Shown: positions 45,996 through 55,565 of the stretch, in pieces | Layout of the letters: the number at the start of each line of letters is the position of its first letter | Numbering within the stretch: the first letter of the stretch is position 1 | NCBI GenBank assembly: GCA_019359045.1 | Contig: JAHHIA010000013.1 | Coordinates: 124,001 to 188,000 of the forward strand | Direction of reading: 5' to 3' | DNA: 64,000 bases | DNA from: Scytolyngbya sp. HA4215-MV1 | GTDB lineage: Bacteria > Cyanobacteriota > Cyanobacteriia > Leptolyngbyales > Leptolyngbyaceae | The notes under the pieces: model-generated | The model's input: the letters and a program-made list of their open reading frames with translations, nothing else | What the model was told of the DNA's origin: nothing | Databases searched by the model: none | Translations under genes and position numbers: made by a program

Positions 45996-46418
45996 ATGGC
46001 ATCCGAACAGCAAGTCAAGCAGTATTTGGCATATTGGTTTCAACTGGGTAAAAAAATTGTGCTGAACAATGGGCAGTCAGCGTTGTTGCCTCAACCCGTC
46101 ATTCAAGGAAATTTCTATAGTCCTGAGTTTGATGCTTGTTGGCAACAAATTCAGTCTGCCGATACAGGGGATTGTTATCTGGAAGGGACGGCGCAAACGA
46201 TCGCTGAGTTGCTCTCTCCTGCCTGGGAAATCACGCCTTGTTCACGGTGCTCAATGCCAGTCCCAGTAAAAATGGTCGGCATGACTCCGCCAGAATGTCC
46301 TTGCTTTGACTTGCCAGGATGGCCTAATTTAGAAATTCCAACTCCTAGAGCGCCGATCAATACCCAACAATTACTGTCCAAGATTCGCGATCGCTTGCGT
46401 CAGCCCAAGCCAGACTGA
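45996..46418 (+). CDS. Hypothetical protein with Cys cluster, 140 aa
   Basis: A 140-residue soluble protein. A central cluster CSRCSMPVPVKMVGMTPPEC followed by PCFDLPGWPN contains four Cys that could bind a metal. The N-terminus (VKQYLAYWFQLGKKIVL) and LLPQPVIQGNFYSPEF look like a conserved cyanobacterial family, which I cannot name. The C-terminus is helical and basic. It is convergent with the sensor-like gene downstream. Confidence 0.65.
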   Translation: MASEQQVKQYLAYWFQLGKKIVLNNGQSALLPQPVIQGNFYSPEFDACWQQIQSADTGDCYLEGTAQTIAELLSPAWEITPCSRCSMPVPVKMVGMTPPECPCFDLPGWPNLEIPTPRAPINTQQLLSKIRDRLRQPKPD

Positions 46419-46468
46419 GCAAGCCACTCATCGGTTCTCACACATCACAATCGAGACAATAAGCTGCA

Positions 46469-47422
46469 TTATTCTTCAGTTTCTGGTGGCACCAGGGGCA
46501 GCGAGCATAACAACTGGTTCAAAGCGGCAGGATTGTCTGAAGAAACTGCCAAAAGTTGTAGTTGCCCGTTCATTAACTCCAAAAGCGTCTGGTTCATGAG
46601 CAGTGTCATGCCAGACGATCGTCCAAGTGACTGTGCCTCAGCCTGCACAGCTTTGACCGTGAGCTTGTTGGGCAGGGAAAAAGAGGGCTTTGCAACCGTC
46701 TGCAATAAATCGATCGCTTCTTGCCAATATTGTTTGGGGCGATCGTCCTCCAGATAGATATTTGCATACCTTGCTGCTAAGTCAAACTGCACAGAAACGC
46801 GAATATCGCCTTCAGACATTAAGACGATCGCATCATCAATCAGGCTGATGAGAATCTGTTTGACCCAGCGAGGATCTGCCAGGATATAGAAATCTGGGTC
46901 CGGCAAGGAAACCTGAAACCGAATATTGCGATTTTTTGCCTGAAGGTAAGTGCGTCGGTAGACCTCGTCCAAAACTTTTGCGAGTTGCAAGGGTTGAATC
47001 TCTAACGACAGAGATCCTTGCTCCAACTTGGCGACCTCAATAATTTCATCCAACACCTTAACCATCTTGAGTGCCGAATTATGTGCTTGCCCAACGAAGT
47101 CCCGTTCTTCTTCGGGGCTATCGCACAAATCAGACAGAATGAGCTGGTGCATTCCAATCATGCCATTGAGTGGAGACCGCAATTCGTGAGAAGTGCGTGC
47201 CAAAAAGCCTGCCTTGAATTGGCTCATTTCCAATGCCATCTGATAAGCCAGCCGAGTGCGCTGTAGCTCTGCCAAAACGTTTGCTGATGGTTCGCTGCTG
47301 GGTACGAGCGGCACCAGGACGGGGGCGGTCGCCTCGGGCAGATGTGGTCGAGATCGTTGTCCTAACCACCAACCGAATAGTCCACTCAACCCCAAACCTG
47401 CCAGCAACCATTCTGGGTTCAT
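46469..47422 (-). CDS. Membrane-anchored sensor kinase-like protein with degenerate ATP-binding domain
   Basis: A 317-residue protein with a short N-terminal membrane segment (WLLAGLGLSGLFGWWLG), then a dimerisation/HisKA domain with an intact H-box FLARTSHELRSPLNGMIG (His about residue 97). The following HATPase-like domain is badly degenerate: the N-box is LISLIDDAIVLM with the Asn replaced, no DxGxG G1 motif appears, and G2 is reduced to SSGMTLL. It probably cannot bind ATP in the usual way. It could be a phosphotransfer or signalling adaptor. No response regulator is adjacent. Confidence 0.85.
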   Translation of the reverse strand: MNPEWLLAGLGLSGLFGWWLGQRSRPHLPEATAPVLVPLVPSSEPSANVLAELQRTRLAYQMALEMSQFKAGFLARTSHELRSPLNGMIGMHQLILSDLCDSPEEERDFVGQAHNSALKMVKVLDEIIEVAKLEQGSLSLEIQPLQLAKVLDEVYRRTYLQAKNRNIRFQVSLPDPDFYILADPRWVKQILISLIDDAIVLMSEGDIRVSVQFDLAARYANIYLEDDRPKQYWQEAIDLLQTVAKPSFSLPNKLTVKAVQAEAQSLGRSSGMTLLMNQTLLELMNGQLQLLAVSSDNPAALNQLLCSLPLVPPETEE

Positions 47423-47504
47423 AAGACTCCTATCATCGCGGCATTTTTTAGCAAAAAACTATGCTAGCTTGCTTTTGAGTCGCTGGGGGGTGATTTAACA
47501 GACT

Positions 47505-48116
47505 CTACACACCAACCGCAGCGTCAAATAAAATCGCGCCCTGCCTGAGCACCTTCCAGGACTCTCCACTCCACTGAATCACGGTAGATGGAATTCCACT
47601 AGCTGCTTCTGAACCAGGGACTGTTTCTGTTTCTAGCGAGGAAAGAGTAGACACATCAGGAAATTGGGCGGCGATTTCAGCCATTGTGCGTAAAGTGGGC
47701 TGGCTAGAAAGGTTGGCGCTGGTGGTTGCCAGCGGTCCAGTTTCTTGCAAAATTGCCTGGGCAATCGCATGATCAGGCACCCGCACCCCGATCGTCGAGG
47801 GATCTTGGGGATTCATGACCCTGGGCACTAGAGAACTGGCGGGTAACACTAACGTCAGTGCTCCCGGTAAATAGCGTGTTGCCACCTGCTGCCAGATCCG
47901 TCGCTCCTGCTCACTGCCCATTACGTAATCCCAAAGAGTTTCCAACGTTGCTCCCATCAAAATCAGCGGTTTGCTTCCATCTCGTTGTTTGGTAATGAAC
48001 AGTTGGTCCGCTCGATCGGGCAGCACTGCCAAGGCAGGCACAGTATCAGTGGGAAAGCTAACTAAACGCCCCGATCGAGCATCTGCGATAAGAGTTGTGA
48101 GAGAAACTTGAGCCAT
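47505..48116 (-). CDS. L-threonylcarbamoyladenylate synthase family (YrdC/Sua5)
   Basis: A 203-residue protein with the YrdC fold. The N-terminal SFPTDTVPALAVLPDRADQLFITKQRDGSKPL matches the family's TDTxYGL/KxR region, and PLATTSANLSSQP matches its SAN signature. The reaction makes threonylcarbamoyl-AMP from threonine, bicarbonate and ATP for t6A37 tRNA modification. The usual TxYG is VPAL here, so it may be one of the slightly divergent cyanobacterial paralogs. It is downstream of prmC on the same strand with a 222-bp gap. Confidence 0.88.
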   Translation of the reverse strand: MAQVSLTTLIADARSGRLVSFPTDTVPALAVLPDRADQLFITKQRDGSKPLILMGATLETLWDYVMGSEQERRIWQQVATRYLPGALTLVLPASSLVPRVMNPQDPSTIGVRVPDHAIAQAILQETGPLATTSANLSSQPTLRTMAEIAAQFPDVSTLSSLETETVPGSEAASGIPSTVIQWSGESWKVLRQGAILFDAAVGV

Positions 48117-48338
48117 AAGAGAAAAGAATAAAGATGCAGGAAAAGGTAGACCAAGGTTCGCCGAGATCAGGAAGAGAACTTAAAACTAGATAGCATGTTG
48201 TCAGGGTGCGGCATTTAGGCAAAAATCCTAGCAAGGGTTGCAGAATTGACTTGCCAAATGCCACGCTCCTACTGCCAAATCGTTGGTTTTATTGAATCCT
48301 CGATCCTCAGCAAGACACACTAAAATCCAAAATCTTCC

Positions 48339-49241
48339 CTACCGGCGTTTTGCTAGAGCAAAGCGATCAATCCCTGATAGGTCTGGGTAGATTTCTATTT
48401 GATCGTAACTACCTTGGTCATTGAGTAATTGGTGGACTACAGCGGCTTGCCCTGCCATCATTTCAATCAACCAGATGCCACCCGGTTGCAAAAACTGGGG
48501 AGCGGTGGTGATGAGATGGCGGATGCAGTCCAGTCCGTCGGTGCCGCCGTCAAGTGCCAGATGGGGTTCATGCTGAAAGACTTCCGGCTGCAAGGTGGGT
48601 AACTCCGCTGTGGGAATATAGGGCGGGTTGGAGACCATGCCGCTGAGCTGACCCTGGAGTGCCGCGATCGGCTCAAACCAGGAGCCTTGATAAAACTGGA
48701 TACGGGCAGCCAGCCCCAGTTGCTCGGCGTTTTGCTGAGCGACCGCGAGGGCTGCGGCACTGCGATCGATGGCATGAAGGGTGGCTTGCGGCAAGGCTTT
48801 TGCTAGTGCCAGGGCGATCGCACCGCTGCCAGTCCCCAAGTCTGCCCAATGTCCACAAGAGAGTGCAGGGTTTGATGCCTGAGTGATCGTTGACAGTACC
48901 CGATCAATCAGACATTCAGTTTCGGGACGCGGAATTAGCACTGCCGGCGACACGGTTAGGGAAAAATTTCGCCAGGGGGCGCGCCCAGTTAAATACTGAA
49001 CGGGCACTCGGGCTTGAGTGCGTTGCTGCCAGAGCACTGCCAAGGTGGATGGGGGAAAGGGTAGGGCAATCTGAGGCAAATCTTTGAAAGATTCTAGCCG
49101 CAGGGAGAGGCGATCGATGCCTACCAACTCTCGCAGTAGCCAGTCAACTTCGGCAGCCGAAATCCCGGCTGCGATCGCCTGTTGCTGAGCTTCTTGTCGC
49201 CAGCACCAGAGATCCCAACCGGGAATGAAGTACCCCTTCAC
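48339..49241 (-). CDS. prmC: Peptide chain release factor N5-glutamine methyltransferase
   Basis: A 300-residue AdoMet-dependent enzyme that methylates the Gln of the GGQ motif in release factors. The SAM motif is DLGTGSG (residues 134-140) and the catalytic NPPY is at 205-208 (SNPPYIP). The N-terminal helical domain (VDWLLRELVGIDRL) and PVQYLTGRAPW are characteristic. A GTG start at 49241 gives the full family N-terminus. It starts 10 bp after the stop of the Tic22-like gene, so the two are probably co-transcribed. Confidence 0.95.
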   Translation of the reverse strand: MKGYFIPGWDLWCWRQEAQQQAIAAGISAAEVDWLLRELVGIDRLSLRLESFKDLPQIALPFPPSTLAVLWQQRTQARVPVQYLTGRAPWRNFSLTVSPAVLIPRPETECLIDRVLSTITQASNPALSCGHWADLGTGSGAIALALAKALPQATLHAIDRSAAALAVAQQNAEQLGLAARIQFYQGSWFEPIAALQGQLSGMVSNPPYIPTAELPTLQPEVFQHEPHLALDGGTDGLDCIRHLITTAPQFLQPGGIWLIEMMAGQAAVVHQLLNDQGSYDQIEIYPDLSGIDRFALAKRR

Positions 49242-49251
49242 GATCTGGCGC

Positions 49252-50169
49252 TTACTTCTTCGCAGGGGTCAGTTGGGACGCACCTGAGGAACCTGTGGGA
49301 GCCTTCGGTTGTTGTTGTCCGGCAGGAGCAGGAGCTTGCTGAGGCAACACAGATCGGGCATAGTCCAACGCATCTTGAGAAGGCACCAGTACCAGCAATG
49401 GAGCCAATTCCTTGAAGAACGGCACCTGCTTGTCAAACTCAGCGTCGCTAGCGTTTGTCCAGCCGTAGATGATGGTTTCTAGGGACAAAAACGGCACAAT
49501 CTCAATCGTTCCTGCTTCAGCCGGTTTGTCTTTTTTGATCTGATCGACCACCGATTGCAATTCTTGCTTATTGAAGAACAGCGGAATCACTTCTTGATTG
49601 TCTTGCTTAATCCGCATCGGCACTTTATCTTTACCGCCCAGTGCCAGGAAAAGAGGGGTGCCAATTTTGGTTTGATCGACCTGTTGACCTTGTTGACGCA
49701 ATAGAGCCGCAGCTGCTTCCACCTGTTGCTTACTGGGTTCTAAATCAATAATCAAGGAGATCTTTTTCTTACGAGTCTCTTGAATTTGTTGATAAACTCG
49801 CGAGAGTGGCACAGGCATGATTTTGGCGGTATTGGGCAGTGAAGGGTTTTTCTTCTTCAGGTCTGCCAGGAAAGCCTGTGCATCGGTTTGGCTGTAGAAA
49901 AAGCGAATACCCGGAACTTTCTCAGTGGTTGCGGGGGTGCTAGTGTTTTGGTTAGCAGGGGGCTTTTTGACTTCGTAGGTCAAAGGCAGTGGTACCTGCT
50001 GGTTGTTTTGCTGGACAGCAATGGTAAATACAGGAACAGTCCGAAGTTTTTGAACGACCTGCTCTTCAGTCAACGCCGATGCGGACAGGTTGCCATTCAA
50101 AACGGGGACAGCCAAGGCTCCACCAATTGCGAAGCTTAAAATTGCACTCCAGCGAGTTAACGCTTTCAT
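49252..50169 (-). CDS. Tic22-like family protein
   Basis: A 305-residue protein with a signal peptide (LSFAIGGALAVPVLNGNLSASA). The mature part has the Tic22 layout with an internal duplication: KVPGIRFFYSQTDAQAFLADL in the first half and IPLFFNKQELQSVVDQIKK in the second, each with a preceding 'V/TPVFLAL-type' strand. Cyanobacterial Tic22 homologues are periplasmic and are thought to help outer-membrane biogenesis. A Pro/Gln-rich tail (QAPAPAGQQQPKAPTG) ends the protein. It is upstream of prmC in a likely operon. Confidence 0.9.
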   Translation of the reverse strand: MKALTRWSAILSFAIGGALAVPVLNGNLSASALTEEQVVQKLRTVPVFTIAVQQNNQQVPLPLTYEVKKPPANQNTSTPATTEKVPGIRFFYSQTDAQAFLADLKKKNPSLPNTAKIMPVPLSRVYQQIQETRKKKISLIIDLEPSKQQVEAAAALLRQQGQQVDQTKIGTPLFLALGGKDKVPMRIKQDNQEVIPLFFNKQELQSVVDQIKKDKPAEAGTIEIVPFLSLETIIYGWTNASDAEFDKQVPFFKELAPLLVLVPSQDALDYARSVLPQQAPAPAGQQQPKAPTGSSGASQLTPAKK

Positions 50170-50643
50170 AACTGCTCCTGGGAAAAAACTTTAGGGTTGG
50201 ACAAAGGGTAAAACATTTATACACTGAAGCTGACAAATTTAATGATCCCTGATTCAGTGGCGAGGTGAACAACGATCGTGCCCCTTCATTCTGAGGTACG
50301 AATTCCAAATCGTGTTGCGATGAGGCATGAAAATTCCAATCTTAAGGGCAGGGGCACTCTTTTCAAACAGGCATTTTTTCTCAGAAAACGTGACCTGCTT
50401 CTTTAGATTCACTCAGGTGCTCTGGGTTCACCTAAACCGTCAATTCTGGATCTCTCAACTTAGCGAATGTGGCTTTGGCTGGGAGGGGGCTTGATGACTG
50501 AGAACCTGCTCATGCATCATCAAGGACTGCTATAGAATCGATAAGTTCAGTTCAAAGCCAATTTACCCAGATTACCTATTTTGCCATGACTCTTGCGGAT
50601 CGCAAAGAGTTCCGATGTTCCTGCTTTTCCTGAAGTGATTACT
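50170..50643. other. Intergenic region between divergent genes
   Basis: 474 bp between the Tic22-like gene (-) and the ABC solute-binding gene (+). I see no gene, repeat or riboswitch. Promoters for both flanking genes are expected. Confidence 0.4.
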
Positions 50644-51969
50644 ATGTCTAGCTTTTCGCGTTTTTTTGCAATTCATATCGCTGGGCAAATCGGGTTGCGT
50701 CATGTTCGGTTAAGCAGACGAGTCACTTCTCTGGGCATCGTCAGCGTGCTGTTGGTTTTGTCTGCTTGCCAGAATGTGCCACCAACTCCCCCTGCCCTGA
50801 AGTTGGGTACTTTGTTGCCGCTCACAGGTGATCTGGCTGCGTATGGTGGTTCAATGCAGGATGCTGCCAGCTTGATGGTGAAGACGGTGAACGGCTGTGG
50901 TGGGGTGGTGGGGCAACCAATTGCGTTAGTTGCAGCGGATGACCAAACCGAACCGGCAGCGGGGGCGGCGGCGATGACGAAACTAGCAGAGGTTGATCGT
51001 GTAGCAGCGGTGGTGGGGGCGTCTGCCAGTGCGGTTTCAGCAGTGGCGATCGACATTGCAGTCCGCAACCAGGTGGTGTTGATGTCGCCTGCCAGCACCA
51101 GTCCGACCTTTACCGAGCGGGCAAAAAAAGGAGAATTCCAGGGATTTTGGTTCCGTACAACACCTCCGGACACGTTTCAGAGCAAGGCATTGGCGGAGCT
51201 AGCGAAAGCACAAGGATATCAAACAGTTTCAGTGCTAACTATTAATGATGATTATGGCAATGGTTTGCTCAACAGTTTTATTCCGGCATTTGAAGCCTTG
51301 GGCGGTAAAGTGCTCAATAAAGCCAAGCCCGCTCTTTATGCACCGCAGAGTTCTACTTTTGAATCAGAGGTGCAAGCGGCTTTTCGCGGTAATCCTGATG
51401 CAGTATTGCTCATTAGCTTTCCAGAAACCGGGAGTTTGATCCTCAAAACGGCGTACCAACAGGGGTTGTTGAACCAGAGAACGAAAGTTTTGGCAACGGA
51501 TGGCATCAAAAATCCCAAAATTGCTGCTCTGGCTGGCAAAAATCGCGAAGGCAAATATATTGCCGCGGGGATTATTGGTACGGCTCCCACAGCGGGTGGA
51601 CCTGCCTTTGCGGCGTTTCGCGATCGCTACAAAGCTGCCTACCAGCGAGAACCTGGACTCTTTGTAGCTAACACCTGGGATGCAGCAGCCCTGTTGGCGT
51701 TGGCAGCGGAATCCGCCAAAACCACGATCGGTGCAGCCATCAAAGATCAGATTCGCACGGTTGCCAACCCGCCGGGACAGATCGTGACCGATGTGTGTGA
51801 AGCGCTTAGCCTGATTCGCCAGGGCAAAGACATTAATTATCAGGGGGCTAGCAGTACCTTAGATTTGGATGCTCAAGGGGATGTGGTGGGAAGTTACGAG
51901 ATTTGGATCATTACAGATGATGCCAAAATCAAGAATTTAGGTAGCATCACGATCGGCAGTTCTGAATAG
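50644..51969 (+). CDS. ABC transporter solute-binding lipoprotein, branched-chain amino-acid (LivJ/Peripla_BP_6) type
   Basis: A 441-residue protein from ATG 50644. An in-frame TTG at 50593 is upstream but less likely. A lipoprotein signal peptide ends in the lipobox LSAC (VLLVLSACQNVP). The mature protein is a type I periplasmic binding fold: LKLGTLLPLTGDLAAYGGSM, VVGASASAVSAVAIDIAV, MSPASTSPTF and AGIIGTAPTAGGPAFAAF. These are hallmarks of branched-chain or amide/urea binding proteins. The permease and ATPase genes are not in the window. The ligand is unknown. Confidence 0.9.
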   Translation: MSSFSRFFAIHIAGQIGLRHVRLSRRVTSLGIVSVLLVLSACQNVPPTPPALKLGTLLPLTGDLAAYGGSMQDAASLMVKTVNGCGGVVGQPIALVAADDQTEPAAGAAAMTKLAEVDRVAAVVGASASAVSAVAIDIAVRNQVVLMSPASTSPTFTERAKKGEFQGFWFRTTPPDTFQSKALAELAKAQGYQTVSVLTINDDYGNGLLNSFIPAFEALGGKVLNKAKPALYAPQSSTFESEVQAAFRGNPDAVLLISFPETGSLILKTAYQQGLLNQRTKVLATDGIKNPKIAALAGKNREGKYIAAGIIGTAPTAGGPAFAAFRDRYKAAYQREPGLFVANTWDAAALLALAAESAKTTIGAAIKDQIRTVANPPGQIVTDVCEALSLIRQGKDINYQGASSTLDLDAQGDVVGSYEIWIITDDAKIKNLGSITIGSSE

Positions 51970-52143
51970 CGAGCATTCTGATCTAATAATGTCAATACAC
52001 CGATCAAGTGAGATTTCTAAGATTGCTTCTCCCAAGTGTTAATTGCCAAGTTAAATTGGTGACAACGATCGCATTCTAGGACAGAACCGCTTCAGTATCA
52101 CTACCAACTCGACGCGCATTCTTTCCGCTATGAGCTGTGCCCA

Positions 52144-55047
52144 ATGACCCATGAAGAATTACTGCAAATTATCGTACAGGCTGCAAGAGATAAGTCGGAA
52201 ACACTGGATCTTTCCGGTCAAGATTTAATTGATTTACCAGCGGAAATTAGCAAACTGACCTACCTCCGGAAACTGGATCTAAGTGACAATCAACTAACGA
52301 CGCTACCTGCCGAAATTAGTCACCTGATTAGTCTGAGTGGATTAGATCTCAGCCATAACCAACTTACGACCTTGCCTGCCGAAATCGGCACGCTGATCAA
52401 CCTCAGTGGTTTAAATCTGAGTCACAATCAAATCAACACATTACCGAGTGCAATTGGACACCTAAGCAACCTCAGTGAGCTGGATTTGAGCCATAATCAA
52501 CTCAGCAACCTGCCAGTGGCGATCGGTCGGTTAACAAATCTGACAGGGCTTTATTTGAGTGCCAATCAACTAACAGCATTGCCGCCGGAAATTGGCAACC
52601 TGACCCATCTAAGCTTGCTCTATCTGCGTGCCAATCGACTGCGTTCATTACCACCTGAAATTGGCAGTCTCGCGCGCCTCAGTTGGCTCTATCTGCGGGC
52701 AAATCAATTGGTTGTTTTACCGAGTGAAATTGGTAATCTTTCTTACTTAAGCGAATTGGATCTGCGAGATAACCAACTAACCGCTTTGCCGACAGAAATT
52801 GGTAACCTCATCGATCTCAGTGAGATGGATCTTAGCCATAACCAATTGATCACCTTGCCGACGGAAATTAGACGACTGAATCATTTGCAAAAACTAGATT
52901 TGCGTGGCAATCCACTCCCCATCCCACCAGAAATTTTGGAGGAATGCTGGTACAAACTGGGAGAACCTGCCAAAATTTTGGACTACTATTTTCAGCTACA
53001 AATTCATCCTGATCAGTCTCTCAACGAAGCCAAAGTATTGATTGTAGGTCAGGGCAGTGTTGGCAAAACCTCATTAATTAAGCGACTGATCGAAAATCGC
53101 TTTGATCCTCAAGAACGCAAGACTGAAGGTATCAACATTCAAAACTGGCGGGTCGCTGTTAATAACCAAGCCATTCGCTTGAATATTTGGGATTTTGGTG
53201 GGCAAGAGATTATGCACGCTACCCACCAGTTTTTTCTTACCAAGCGATCGCTCTACTTGCTAGTTCTAGATGCTCGTTTGGGCGAAGACGAAAACCGGAT
53301 TGAATATTGGCTCAAGATGATCCAGAGCTATGGCGGAGATTCTCCGGTCATCATTGTGGGTAACAAAATTGACCAGAATCCCCTTGATATTGACCAACGC
53401 GGATTACAAACGAAGTACGCCAATGTGCAGGCGATTGTGATGGTTTCTTGTGAAACAGGTGCAGGACTAGAAACCCTGAAGAACACACTCATTCAAGCGA
53501 TCAGCAATCTGGAGCATATTCACGATCCGCTGCCTCAATCGTGGTTTGAGGTGAAAAATTGCCTGGAACAGATGCAGCAAGACTACATTCCTTACAGCGA
53601 CTATGAACATCTGTGTCAGCAATGGCAAATTACCGATATCCTTAGCCGCAACACCCTGATTGAACTTTTGCATCGCCTCGGCATCGTGCTAAATTTTCGC
53701 GATGATCCGCGTTTGGCAGAGATGGGAGTGCTCAATCCGGAGTGGGTAACCAATGGCGTTTACAAAATCCTGAATGATAATTTACTGATTACAGAATATC
53801 GCGGCATTTTAGATGGTGCCCATCTCAACCGCATTTTGGATAGTCCTCGCTATCCGCCCAGCAAGCAACTGTTTATTGTGGATATGATGCGACGGTTTGA
53901 GTTGTGTTTTTTGCTGGAAGAGGGAAAGGGCGATCGCTTTTTGATCCCAGATCTGTTGCCCAAAGAAGAACCTGCAACCGGGGATTGGGACGATGCTCTC
54001 GCGTTTCAATATGCCTATGAGGTGCTACCCAATAGTGTGATTTCACGCTTCATTGTGCGAATGCATCATCTGGCAGAAAAGTGTACTTGGTGGCGCAGTG
54101 GCATTGTGTTGAAGTATCGCCATAACCGCGCTCTGATCAAAGCCGATCGTGAAGATCGGCGCATGTTCATTTGGGTGAATGGGGCACCTAATTCTCGCCG
54201 TGAGTTACTGGCAATGATTCGATCTCAGTTCAATGCGATTCACAACAGCATTAAAGGCTTGAAGATCCAGGAAAAGGTGCCTCTACCATACCAGCCTAAA
54301 ATTATGGTTGATTACACTCATTTACTAAACCTGGAGGAAATTGGTGAGACGATGTTTGTTCCGGAAGGGCTAAAAGAACGAGTCAGTGTGCAATATTTAC
54401 TGGATGGCGTGATTACGGAACAAGAACGCTATCAGCAAAGACAATCTCGAGAAAATGAGCCACGTCTGGATCTGCCCAAACCGGATTTGGAAAAGGAAAT
54501 TTTTCTGTCTTATGCCTGGGGGGGAGAAAGTGAGGCATTGGTCGATCGTCTAGACCAAACCTTTCGTCAGCAGGGCATGATGATTGTTCGCGATCGGCAT
54601 GATCTGGGCTACAAAGGACTGATTCAGGCATTTATGGAACGGATCGGTCGAGGCAAATGTGTGGTGGCGGTGATTAGTGACAAGTATCTCAAATCGCCCA
54701 ACTGCATGTTTGAGTTGGTACAAATTGCTAAACAGGGTCAGTTTTACCACCGGATTTTTCCGGTGGTGCTGGCAGATGCCCAAATCTATCGCCCAGTTGA
54801 ACGAATTCGATACATTAAACATTGGGAAGATCAAATCCAGGAATTGGATGAGGCAATGCGAAGTGTCGGTGCTGCCAATTTGCAAGGCTTCCGCGAAGAA
54901 ATTGATCAATACACTGAGATTCGCAACACGATCGCAGAACTCACGAGTATTCTCAAGAATATGAATACGCTCAACTCAGAAGTCCATCATCAATCTGAAT
55001 TTGAAGTATTAATTCAATCAATTCAAGAGTCACTGAATAGAGGATAA
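52144..55047 (+). CDS. Roco-family NLR-like protein: LRR-ROC-COR-TIR
   Basis: A 967-residue protein. About ten leucine-rich repeats of 23 residues (about 15-270; consensus LxxLxxLDLSHNQLTTLPxEI) are followed by a ROC GTPase domain with P-loop GQGSVGKTS (about 302-310), switch II DFGGQE (about 350) and NKID (about 407). A COR domain fills about 460-740. The C-terminal TIR_2 domain (about 786-930) begins EIFLSYAWGG, and the putative catalytic Glu of NAD-cleaving TIRs is at about 857 in NCMFELVQI. This is a sensor-switch-effector layout as in NLR-like defence proteins. Whether it is a defence gene or a signalling protein cannot be decided from sequence. Confidence 0.92.
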   Translation: MTHEELLQIIVQAARDKSETLDLSGQDLIDLPAEISKLTYLRKLDLSDNQLTTLPAEISHLISLSGLDLSHNQLTTLPAEIGTLINLSGLNLSHNQINTLPSAIGHLSNLSELDLSHNQLSNLPVAIGRLTNLTGLYLSANQLTALPPEIGNLTHLSLLYLRANRLRSLPPEIGSLARLSWLYLRANQLVVLPSEIGNLSYLSELDLRDNQLTALPTEIGNLIDLSEMDLSHNQLITLPTEIRRLNHLQKLDLRGNPLPIPPEILEECWYKLGEPAKILDYYFQLQIHPDQSLNEAKVLIVGQGSVGKTSLIKRLIENRFDPQERKTEGINIQNWRVAVNNQAIRLNIWDFGGQEIMHATHQFFLTKRSLYLLVLDARLGEDENRIEYWLKMIQSYGGDSPVIIVGNKIDQNPLDIDQRGLQTKYANVQAIVMVSCETGAGLETLKNTLIQAISNLEHIHDPLPQSWFEVKNCLEQMQQDYIPYSDYEHLCQQWQITDILSRNTLIELLHRLGIVLNFRDDPRLAEMGVLNPEWVTNGVYKILNDNLLITEYRGILDGAHLNRILDSPRYPPSKQLFIVDMMRRFELCFLLEEGKGDRFLIPDLLPKEEPATGDWDDALAFQYAYEVLPNSVISRFIVRMHHLAEKCTWWRSGIVLKYRHNRALIKADREDRRMFIWVNGAPNSRRELLAMIRSQFNAIHNSIKGLKIQEKVPLPYQPKIMVDYTHLLNLEEIGETMFVPEGLKERVSVQYLLDGVITEQERYQQRQSRENEPRLDLPKPDLEKEIFLSYAWGGESEALVDRLDQTFRQQGMMIVRDRHDLGYKGLIQAFMERIGRGKCVVAVISDKYLKSPNCMFELVQIAKQGQFYHRIFPVVLADAQIYRPVERIRYIKHWEDQIQELDEAMRSVGAANLQGFREEIDQYTEIRNTIAELTSILKNMNTLNSEVHHQSEFEVLIQSIQESLNRG

Positions 55048-55565
55048 ATCAGTTTAGCTTTCTTTGTGAATGCATTGAATGATTAACCGAGAGATATTCA
55101 CCCACCTATGTTTGTCCCAACCTCAAACCGTGTTTCGACTACGCTCAACACTCGTTATGCCCATGCATTGAACGGAGCCGAAACCCAACTTATAGCCATA
55201 GTTATTCAGGTTAGGACAAGAGGCTTAAGCCCCTTGCTGCTTCCAGCCTTCGAAACGTCCTAATGATCGTGACTACCGCTATACAATGCAAGATTTTTTG
55301 TTGCCAGATGAATAGCTCTGAGTTTTCTACGACATCCCAGTCAACTTAGTCGTCCCGATCGGCTAGGTCATTCGAACACCCGCATAGATTGAATGGAGGC
55401 ACATAGTGAGTGCAGTATGGTTGATGGTGCTAACGAATAGGTGGGTTGTGCACTTACGACCTTGCAGATTCATCAACCAACTTGATTCAGTCAGTGTGCA
55501 ACGGGATTGTTATACTGCCGTCTCTTAGCAACAGGTTCATACAATGGATTGCCAGTCCAACACTG
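55048..55565. other. Intergenic region between Roco gene and IS630
   Basis: 518 bp. No intact gene. It contains short degraded-looking stretches but I cannot assign a remnant. Confidence 0.4.
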
